A stretch of 21,852 bases of DNA from Chloroflexota bacterium. Its GTDB lineage: Bacteria; Chloroflexota; Dehalococcoidia; GIF9; UBA5629. Below the pieces are notes generated by a model, which saw nothing but the letters and a program-made list of their open reading frames with translations, was not told where the DNA came from and did no database searches. The stretch is from assembly GCA_026389635.1 (NCBI GenBank), contig JAPLHM010000245.1, forward strand, positions 1 through 21,852. The letters run 5' to 3'. Position numbers and translations under genes: made by a program. Numbering within the stretch: position 1 is the stretch's first letter; the number at the start of each line of letters is the position of its first letter. Below, piece by piece: positions 14,270 through 20,725 of the stretch.

Positions 14270-14989
14270 ATGGAACAAAACGCAGAACCCAATGTAGTGT
14301 CAATGCCCAGGATAGGTGACAAAGCGCCGGCTTTTAAGGCGGTCACGACGCAGGGAGAGATCGATTTCCCCGCGCAATTTGCAGGAAGCTGGGTCATTTT
14401 ATTCAGCCACCCGGCGGATTTCACTCCTGTCTGCACCTCGGAATTCATGACCTTTGCCAGTATGGAGCAGAAGTTTGCTGAGGTCAACTGTAAACTCGTT
14501 GGGCTATCTATCGATGGCCTTTACAGCCACATTGCCTGGTTACGTACGATCAAAGATAAGATCGAGTATAAAGGCATGAAAAATGTAGAGGTGAAATTCC
14601 CCTTGATTGAAGACATTACCATGGAGATAGCTAAAAAATACGGGATGATCCAACCGGGGGAAAGCAGCACAAAGGCAGTTCGCGCTGTGTTTGTGATCGA
14701 TCCTAAAGGAATAGTCAGGGTCATTATCTATTACCCGCTCAGCCTGGGCAGGAACTTCGATGAGCTGCATCGGATAGTAATAGCTTTGCAGACAGCGGAT
14801 GCGTTTTCTGTTGCCCTTCCAGCGGATTGGAGGCCGGGTGATGATGTAATAGTTCCTCCGGCAGGTTCGTGTGGCGTGGCCAAGGACAGGATGGACGGCA
14901 AAGAAGATATGAAATGCTATGACTGGTTCTTCTGCACTAAGAAACTGGATAAGGATACAGTTTTAAAAGCATGTACCAAAAAGAAATAG
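14270..14989 (+). CDS. Peroxiredoxin, archaeal-type Prx6 group
   Basis: A 239-residue thiol peroxidase. The peroxidatic C55 sits in PADFTPVCTSE, and the distal Arg region (RAVFVIDPKGIVRVIIYYP) is intact. The long C-terminal domain carries C201, C216, C222 and C235. The CYDWFFCTKK motif is the one found in archaeal and anaerobe Prx6-type enzymes, where C-terminal cysteines resolve the sulfenic acid. It reduces hydrogen peroxide and organic peroxides in the cytoplasm, a sensible defence beside oxygen-labile iron-sulfur proteins. AAAGGAGG lies 6 bases before the ATG. The stop is TAG at 14987. The same frame then continues with a rhodanese-like peptide, described separately. Confidence 0.95.
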   Translation: MEQNAEPNVVSMPRIGDKAPAFKAVTTQGEIDFPAQFAGSWVILFSHPADFTPVCTSEFMTFASMEQKFAEVNCKLVGLSIDGLYSHIAWLRTIKDKIEYKGMKNVEVKFPLIEDITMEIAKKYGMIQPGESSTKAVRAVFVIDPKGIVRVIIYYPLSLGRNFDELHRIVIALQTADAFSVALPADWRPGDDVIVPPAGSCGVAKDRMDGKEDMKCYDWFFCTKKLDKDTVLKACTKKK

Positions 14990-15082
14990 TGCAACGCTGT
15001 TAGAATCAACCCGGCGTCATTTATTCTCAAAGGCATAGGCTTCAAGGACGTCAAGGCCATGGAGGGTAGCCTCACATGCTGA
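14990..15082 (+). pseudogene. Remnant resembling the C-terminal end of a rhodanese domain
   Basis: Directly after the peroxiredoxin TAG, and in the same frame, 30 codons stay open before the TGA at 15080-15082. The peptide contains FILKGIGFKDVKAMEGSLT, which reads like the last helix-strand of a rhodanese (typically A-x-x-L-x-x-x-GF-x-DV-x-x-MEGG). A Cys and Arg upstream (CNAVRI) sit roughly where the active-site loop would be. There is no start codon of its own near the beginning and no upstream half, so I read it as a decayed gene end. Recoding of the TAG is possible but unsupported. Confidence 0.5.
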
Positions 15083-15153
15083 TGCGATGACGTAACCGGT
15101 TTAACAGTAGAACAGAAAAACTTGTAGCTATGAACTGGATGAAGGAGGAATTT

Positions 15154-15507
15154 ATGAAGATACTCATTATATTAAATCGTAATCCCTACGATGGCACAGA
15201 CATAACCTGGAATGCTTTAAGGCTGTGTGAAAAGCTGCTGGAAAGAAAAGCCGACTTACGTATATTCCTGATGAACGATTCTGTCGACCTGGCCAGAGAA
15301 GGGGTAGAACCTTTAGCGGGATCTGTAAACCTGACTGAAATGTTGATCGGTCTAATTGGAAAGGGCGTACCGGTAAAAATCTGCGGAACCTGTCTGCTTC
15401 GCTGCGGTATGCATAAGGGAAAGAACCTCATCAAAGGGGCGGCAGAAGCTACAATGCCTGAATTAGCGGAGTGGATAGAAGAGTGCGACAAGGTTCTCTC
15501 CTTCTAA
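15154..15507 (+). CDS. DsrE-like small sulfur-relay family protein
   Basis: A 117-residue protein with the DsrE/YchN fold pattern: MKILIILNRNPYDGTDITWNALRLCEKLL, then ADLRIFLMNDSVDLAREG and VPVKICGTCLLRCGMHKG. C77, C80 and C84 cluster in the loop where DsrE-family proteins carry a persulfide cysteine; C111 is near the end. The family moves sulfane sulfur between carriers such as TusE/DsrC. AAGGAGG lies 6 bases before the ATG at 15154, so this start is preferred over 15130. It is followed by an Mrp ATPase and MoaE, which fits a sulfur-delivery role for cofactor assembly, although a partner cannot be assigned. Confidence 0.82.
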   Translation: MKILIILNRNPYDGTDITWNALRLCEKLLERKADLRIFLMNDSVDLAREGVEPLAGSVNLTEMLIGLIGKGVPVKICGTCLLRCGMHKGKNLIKGAAEATMPELAEWIEECDKVLSF

Positions 15508-15545
15508 AAGATTGTGTCAATTAGCACATCACAAATGGAGGAATT

Positions 15546-16571
15546 ATGATAACACCCGAACAAGTAAGAAGCAGGCTCGATGAGGTCTTAGTACCGCATG
15601 TCGTGCGCAGCCTGCATTACATGAACCTGATACGCGATATTACTATTACCGACCAAAGGATCAACGTCACACTGGCCTCGACGGCATTGGATGTGAATAC
15701 ACAGGGTTGGATCAGCAGCAAAATCGAGGAGGCTTTACACGGCCTGACAGATGTAACAGAGGTCCATGTCGAATATACAGATCTCAAACCTTCTGAATTG
15801 AACCAGATCGGCAATGTCATTGCAGTTATGAGCGGCAAGGGTGGGGTGGGAAAATCACTGGTGACCGGCCTTACGGCTATTGCTTTAAGGCGTAAAGGTT
15901 GCGAGGTTGGTATCCTCGATGCAGACATCACCGGGCCCAGCATCCCCAAGATGTTCGGCATAGTCGACCGGCCTGGTGGCAATGATAGCGGTATGTTGCC
16001 AGTCACATCCAAGTCAGGAATAGAGATCATGTCCATCAACCTTTTATTGCCCAGCGAAGATGATGCTGTGATATGGAGAGGTCCGCTTATAGGCAAAGCA
16101 ATCACACAATTCTGGGAGGAAGTAGTCTGGGGTAATCTGGATTATCTTATCGTTGACTTACCGCCTGGAACAGCTGACGCTCCTCTCACCGTTATGCAGA
16201 CACTACCTATATCGGGTGTTATTGTCGTTTTCACACCTCAGGATTTGACGGCTATGATCGTGAGAAAAGCAGTAAAAATGGCGCAGCAAATGGATAAGCG
16301 GGTACTGGGCGTGGTAGAAAACATGAGCTACCTGTATATACCGGAGATAGATAAAAAGATAGAGATCTTTGGCAAAAGCAGGGCTGAGGAGATGGCCGTG
16401 GCAGCTAACGCTCCCTTGATAGGGAAGTTGCCGCTGGATCCGGATTTAGCCAGGCTATGCGATGCAGGACAAATTGAGCGTTATGACTCAGATATAATAG
16501 CTAAGCTGGGGGAATCTATAGCAAATTCAACATCAGTTAAAATGCCTCCCGGGCAAGGCAAAAATGATTGA
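15546..16571 (+). CDS. mrp: Mrp/ApbC-family ATPase lacking the cluster-binding CxxC
   Basis: A 341-residue Mrp (Nbp35/ApbC) protein. An N-terminal MIP18/DUF59 domain (about 1-80, but without an obvious conserved Cys) precedes the P-loop SGKGGVGKS (96-104). The Mrp hallmarks GPSIPKMFG, WRGPLIGKAI and DLPPGTADAPLT follow. In ordinary Mrp proteins the segment after VVENMSY holds CPxCG, which binds the transferable [4Fe-4S] cluster between subunits. Here residues 263-270 read LYIPEIDK, with no cysteine. The next family landmark, IEIFG, is kept, so the loop is changed but the fold is not. It may have lost the carrier function or use another ligand. AATGGAGG precedes the ATG. It overlaps moaE by 8 bases. 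Confidence 0.9.
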   Translation: MITPEQVRSRLDEVLVPHVVRSLHYMNLIRDITITDQRINVTLASTALDVNTQGWISSKIEEALHGLTDVTEVHVEYTDLKPSELNQIGNVIAVMSGKGGVGKSLVTGLTAIALRRKGCEVGILDADITGPSIPKMFGIVDRPGGNDSGMLPVTSKSGIEIMSINLLLPSEDDAVIWRGPLIGKAITQFWEEVVWGNLDYLIVDLPPGTADAPLTVMQTLPISGVIVVFTPQDLTAMIVRKAVKMAQQMDKRVLGVVENMSYLYIPEIDKKIEIFGKSRAEEMAVAANAPLIGKLPLDPDLARLCDAGQIERYDSDIIAKLGESIANSTSVKMPPGQGKND

Positions 16572-16983
16572 AATCACGCATAAGTCGATTTCCCCGGAAG
16601 AAGTGGTTAATAAAACCAAAGGCGATAGCAGCGGTTGCGTAGTCACATACGTTGGGTTGATTCGCAAACATTCTCAAGGCCAGTTAGTTCTGGCTGTAGA
16701 ATACAAGGACCCTGGGAAAAAGGCAGAGGACATATTAAGAGAAATCGCCGGCATAGCTAAACGCAGGTGGCCAATAAATAACATATCAATCTCGCATAGA
16801 GTTGGAAAGCTCGGGGTGGGAGAAATAAACCTGGTTGTTGCTGTTGCCTCAGCTCACCGCCGCGAAGGTTTCGCCGCCTGCCAGTATATTATTGACCAGT
16901 TTAAGCAGAAATTACCCACACAAAAAAGAGAAACTTACCAGGATGGCAACCGGGTTGAGAATAGGAATACAGACGCTGTTTGA
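16564..16983 (+). CDS. moaE: Molybdopterin synthase catalytic subunit MoaE
   Basis: A 139-residue protein with the MoaE pattern: VTYVGLIRKHSQG (the F-x-G-x-V-R-like segment), SISHRVGKLGVGE, and AHRREGFAACQYIIDQFKQKLPTQKRE. The lysines corresponding to the catalytic/structural pair are K114 or K116 and K121. The usual WKKE is QKRE. MoaE makes molybdopterin by inserting two sulfurs from MoaD thiocarboxylate into precursor Z. No moaA, moaC or moaD is in the window. It starts inside the last codons of the Mrp gene, so the two are coupled. The short C terminus ends soon after the last motif. Confidence 0.88.
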   Translation: MIEITHKSISPEEVVNKTKGDSSGCVVTYVGLIRKHSQGQLVLAVEYKDPGKKAEDILREIAGIAKRRWPINNISISHRVGKLGVGEINLVVAVASAHRREGFAACQYIIDQFKQKLPTQKRETYQDGNRVENRNTDAV

Positions 16984-17059
16984 AGTAACAATTTTTAAGA
17001 GTTAATGATTCGACGTGAAATATAGCCAAGGATTGGTATAAAAGAAAGGAAGGTATAGC

Positions 17060-17893
17060 GTGGAAATTCGAATAACTACGTTAAGTGAGAACACGGCAAA
17101 TTATGGCGTTCTTGGCGAGTGGGGTCTGAGCATATTAGTCGAAGCGGATGGGAATAAAATCCTTATGGACACCGGGATGGGTATATCAACAGTTTATAAT
17201 GCAGACCGCATGGGTATTGATCTTACGGGGATCAGCACTATTGTTTTGAGCCACGGTCATGCAGACCATACCGGCGGTCTTCTCGATGTTTTAAAGAAAA
17301 GTAACGGCGCCGCTGTAATAGCTCACCCGGATATTTGGACTCCTAAATACGTACAGCGCAGCAAAGACGATTTTCATTATATAGGAATGCAATTTACTCG
17401 CAAAGAATTAGAAAGCTATGGTGCCCGTTTCATTTTTAGCGACAAACCGGTTTCTATTGCTGAACATATAACCACGACCGGTGAAATTGAGACGCTCACG
17501 GATTACGAGAAGATCGACGACAACCTGTTTATTAAAGATGATGGACAGATGCTGCCGGATAAACTTGCCGATGATCTTGCATTGGTGATCGATGCCGAAT
17601 ATGGCTTGGTAGTCATTCTAGGGTGCGCTCATTGTGGTTTAATTAATAATTTACGCCATGCGCAGAAAATAACAGGCAAAGAACTAATATATGCTGTGAT
17701 CGGCGGAACTCACCTCTTCCGTGCTGGTGAGGAACGCATTAGAAGGAGTGTTGCCGATCTAAAGGATATCGGAATTCAAAAGTTGGGTGTCTCTCACTGC
17801 ACAGGCTTTGCCGCCTCCGCTCGACTGGCTCAGGCTTTTCCCGAGGCGTTCTTCCTTAATAATGCAGGCACCCGACTTACATTGCCACAATAA
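17060..17893 (+). CDS. Metallo-beta-lactamase-fold protein, COG1237 type
   Basis: A 277-residue MBL-fold hydrolase. The metal site motif is SHGHADHTGG (H65, H67, D69, H70). Further likely ligands or landmarks are GCAHCG (about 193), GGTHLF and SHCTGF near the end. The opening ITTLSENTANYGVLGEWGLSILVE resembles COG1237 proteins, whose archaeal members include the dihydropterin-ribofuranosylaminobenzene phosphate synthase group. Most bacterial members are uncharacterised, so no reaction is assigned. The start is a GTG preceded by AAGGAAGG. It lies 76 bases after moaE and about 100 bases before the next gene, so it may be a separate unit. A pterin-related role beside moaE is possible but speculative. 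Confidence 0.88.
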   Translation: MEIRITTLSENTANYGVLGEWGLSILVEADGNKILMDTGMGISTVYNADRMGIDLTGISTIVLSHGHADHTGGLLDVLKKSNGAAVIAHPDIWTPKYVQRSKDDFHYIGMQFTRKELESYGARFIFSDKPVSIAEHITTTGEIETLTDYEKIDDNLFIKDDGQMLPDKLADDLALVIDAEYGLVVILGCAHCGLINNLRHAQKITGKELIYAVIGGTHLFRAGEERIRRSVADLKDIGIQKLGVSHCTGFAASARLAQAFPEAFFLNNAGTRLTLPQ

Positions 17894-17993
17894 ACACAAT
17901 CCATCGCATGTTACAGGCAACGGGAAAATACTATTGAAATCAGGATTTAAATAACAGTACGGAATCTAAAATATTAAATCGAGGAGAAGAAAA

Positions 17994-18989
17994 ATGTGGA
18001 ACGCTTCAAAATGTGATCTCTGTGGTGATTGCCTCACCAAATGTCTTTACGTCGAGTATGATAAGGACCGTGCCGCCAGGGATATCAAAGCCCTGATGAA
18101 AGGGGACAACGCCGAAATACTTGGCAGGTGCGTCACCTGCTGCGCCTGTCGCGAATATTGCCCGACGGACGCCGACCCGTTCGACCTTATACTCAAGATG
18201 ATGGAGAAGCACAAGTCCTTCCCTATCAAACCAGAGGCCATGGGATTCTTCAGCATGGCTTCCTCGGTGCCCAACCAGGTTATCAAAGGTAAGCTGGGCA
18301 AGCCCGTCCTCTCGCTGTGCGTGATGGAGATGTCGCTGCCGCCGGATGCTATCGGCGGGCAGATGTTCGACGGCCTGACCATCGCCAAGGGCGGTGACTA
18401 TTTCTGTTATGTGGGCTACGTGCACGCCGGCGTGGAGACGCCCATGGCCGAAAATGCCCAAAAGTTTATCGACAACATCGCTAAACTGGGCAGTGAGATC
18501 ATTTTCCTGCATGACGACTGCTACGCCATGGTTGACGCAAAGGTAAAGGATTACGGCATCAAGGTACCCTTCAGGTACATGCACATCCTGGAATATATGC
18601 GCAACTACTTACGCGATAACAAGAGCAAGATCACGAAGCTGGGTAAAAAGGTCGCCTATCAGCGGCCCTGCGCCTCAAGATACACACCGGACAAGGACGT
18701 CTTCGTGGACGAGATTTTCGACCTGATCGGCGTGGAGAGGCCAAAGCGAGAGTATGAGAGGGAAAAGGCGCTCTGCTGCACCGGCGCTTTCGTCAAGGTT
18801 TACCCGACACTGGCCGCCGAGGTGCAGGCCAAAAACGTAGACGATGCCATCCGCTGCGGCGCCGAGGCGCTGGTGACGCTCTGCCCCATGTGTGACAGAG
18901 TGCTCAGGCGGCCGACTTCCGAACGCGGCTTGCGTAAGATTTTCGTCACTGACCTTGTGCGCATGGCGCTGGGTGAAAAATCCGTATAG
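17994..18989 (+). CDS. CCG-domain (HdrB/HdrD-like) iron-sulfur oxidoreductase, paralogue 2
   Basis: A 331-residue relative of the 3074-4123 product. Two [4Fe-4S] sets lie at the N terminus (C7/C10/C13/C17 and C46/C49/C52/C56, with an extra C50). The C-terminal domain shares LHDDCYA, YQRPCASR, ALCCTGAF (C261-C262) and LCPMCD (C297/C300) with paralogue 1. As there, the residue after the Cys pair is not Gly. The DNA around it is more GC-rich and less AT-punctuated than its small neighbours. CGAGGAG precedes the ATG by about 7 bases. No flavoprotein gene is beside it, so its electron partner is not evident; it may share one with paralogue 1. Confidence 0.85.
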   Translation: MWNASKCDLCGDCLTKCLYVEYDKDRAARDIKALMKGDNAEILGRCVTCCACREYCPTDADPFDLILKMMEKHKSFPIKPEAMGFFSMASSVPNQVIKGKLGKPVLSLCVMEMSLPPDAIGGQMFDGLTIAKGGDYFCYVGYVHAGVETPMAENAQKFIDNIAKLGSEIIFLHDDCYAMVDAKVKDYGIKVPFRYMHILEYMRNYLRDNKSKITKLGKKVAYQRPCASRYTPDKDVFVDEIFDLIGVERPKREYEREKALCCTGAFVKVYPTLAAEVQAKNVDDAIRCGAEALVTLCPMCDRVLRRPTSERGLRKIFVTDLVRMALGEKSV

Positions 18990-19093
18990 GCAGATTTGCC
19001 AACCCCAATTTTTACTCAGCATAGTAAGAAAACGGCAGTGCAGGTATTGAATCTGTAGCTGTCACATTTATGGGGTAAATCATAGGATATATT

Positions 19094-19366
19094 ATGCTTA
19101 AGATTGAGTTGGTCCCCGACCTTTTACATTGTATCCATACGGTCACCAAAAGAGAATATGAGGATACGCTCAGACGGTTGCTCTCTGAAGAAAATGGGAA
19201 TAAGAAGCTCGGGAAAAAGTTGGAGCTGCTCACCATTATGTTAAAAGAAATGGATTTCAAACAGCTTCGCCGCGAGTCAGAAAAATATATTCGGGAGGGG
19301 AAACAGGTCAAATTTGTTTTCTACCTGAAAAATAACGTGCCCGAATACGAGACGCAGGTCTTTTAG
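19094..19366 (+). CDS. Small uncharacterised protein, paralogue of the 13041 gene
   Basis: A 90-residue charged helical protein. Its second half (FKQLRRESEKYIREGKQVKF then Y and E..V) lines up with the end of the 13041-13331 product. Shared positions include L-R-x-E-x-E and EGKQV, and the first half shares a LLSE stretch. It lacks the CxxC of that copy and keeps one Cys near the N terminus. No family is recognised. The ribosome binding site is weak (ATAGGATAT before the ATG). Both copies sit close to iron-sulfur or metal-cofactor genes, so a shared accessory role is plausible. Confidence 0.65.
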   Translation: MLKIELVPDLLHCIHTVTKREYEDTLRRLLSEENGNKKLGKKLELLTIMLKEMDFKQLRRESEKYIREGKQVKFVFYLKNNVPEYETQVF

Positions 19367-19419
19367 ATAGCAGGGTGTCCTGATAGTATAAATACGACGG
19401 CAGATTGACCTTGAAACCA

Positions 19420-20566
19420 ATGCAAATCCAGTCAGCCGACAAATCACCCTCTCTCGCCAGATTATTTCTATCGTTCCTTAGATTAGGAGCGACGGCATTT
19501 GGCGGGCCTGCCATGATAGCCTACATCCGCAGAATGGTTGTCGAATGCATCATTCCGCGATGGAATTGCACTCTGCCAGATGGTGCCTGGTGCAACAGCC
19601 ATGCAGGTCGCCGCCTATGTGGGACTACTGACGAGGGGGGTATCGGGGTCTGCAGTCAGCTTCATAGCCTTCGGCCTACCGGCATTTTTATTCATGCTGC
19701 TACTTTCGATTTTTTATGTGCAGACCTTGAATTTACCCGCCGTGGTTTCGGCGTTCAACGGTTTGCAGGTAATTGTGGTATCCATAGTAGCTAATGCAGC
19801 AATAACATTCGGCAGGGTATCTATCAAGAACTGGAAGTCCACCGCTATTGCCATTACAGCGGGCGCTCTCTTCTTTTTAGGTATTAATCCGATCTTGGTA
19901 ATACTGCTTGCCGCAGGTGCAGGCATCCTGCTTTTTTTAAAGCAGCCAGCCCCAATTGTTAAATCATCTGGCAAGCGATTAACCACATACCGGCCCGTGC
20001 TGATTATTATCGCCTTTGCCATTCTGGCGTTGGCTATCATTTTTTTTACTAACCGCGATCTTTTTGATCTGGCAGCTCTAATGCTACGTATTGACCTGTT
20101 CGCCTTCGGAGGAGGATTCGCCTCTGTTCCCATCATGTTCAATGAAGTGGTGAATTTACACTCGTGGATGGACAGCCGGACTTTTCTAAACGGGATCGCT
20201 CTCGGACAGATCACACCCGGGCCTATAGTCATCACTGCCACTTTTATTGGATATCTGCTCTATGGTCTCATCGGGAGTATCATAGCAACTACCAGTGTGT
20301 TTTTACCTTCTTTCCTGATTGTGGTAGGAGTCGCACCTTATTTTAATAAGTTGCTCAGTTTACCTTATTTTAACAACGCGATAATAGGTGTATTAAGCTC
20401 CTTCGTTGGTCTTCTTCTATCTGTAACCTTGTTGTTTGCTCTAACGATACCCTGGGATTTATTTCGCATAGTGATAGCGTTATCCGCCTTTGTTGCTCTG
20501 TTTCTAAAGGTAGAAATCTATTGGGTGGTCATAGCCGGGATTATTGTTTCAATCGTTTTTCTTTAA
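19420..20566 (+). pseudogene. chrA: Chromate transporter (ChrA family), broken by a frameshift
   Basis: The N-terminal part reads SLARLFLSFLRLGATAFGGPAMIAYIRRM in one frame (from ATG 19420), then the family sequence resumes one frame later with WLSNASFRDGIALCQMVPGATAMQVAAYVG from 19535. The change occurs at about 19532-19540. In intact ChrA several residues (roughly VVERKK) separate these two segments, so about 20 bases seem deleted. The remaining frame runs to 20566 with about ten hydrophobic helices and the second-repeat motif FAFGGGFASVPIM and GQITPGPIVITATFIGY, both well preserved. Either this is a recent pseudogene, or the second frame is used alone from TTG 19538 and lacks the start of the first half. 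Assembly error is the other explanation. Confidence 0.85.
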
Positions 20567-20654
20567 ACGAATCGGGCTATTGTTTATTAGCACGTCAACA
20601 ACAACTCAGGTACACAATGAAAGAATAGCTATATCAGTAATAAATGATCGAATA

Positions 20655-20683
20655 TTGACATTGAATATGGAATGGCCTATTGT
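20655..20683 (+). promoter_or_regulatory. Sigma-70-type promoter for the last iron-sulfur gene
   Basis: TTGACA (20655-20660) is a perfect -35 box, followed after 17 bases by TATTGT (20678-20683) as the -10. Transcription would start near 20690, which leaves a leader of about 36 bases before the ATG at 20726 and excludes the in-frame ATG at 20672 as a start. GGCCT at 20674-20678 can pair with AGGCC at 20697-20701, but this hairpin overlaps the -10 and is probably incidental. Confidence 0.55.
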
Positions 20684-20725
20684 GTGGCAATACTAAAGGC
20701 CTACCCGGAACCTTGCCGTATTTTG

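Noticed and set aside
18006..18584. Minus-strand 192-codon frame
   Set aside because: It is the antisense of the CCG-domain gene at 17994-18989, whose cysteine motifs are clear.
20672..20725. Earlier ATG start for the last iron-sulfur gene
   Set aside because: It falls between the -35 and -10 boxes of the promoter and adds residues unlike the paralogues.
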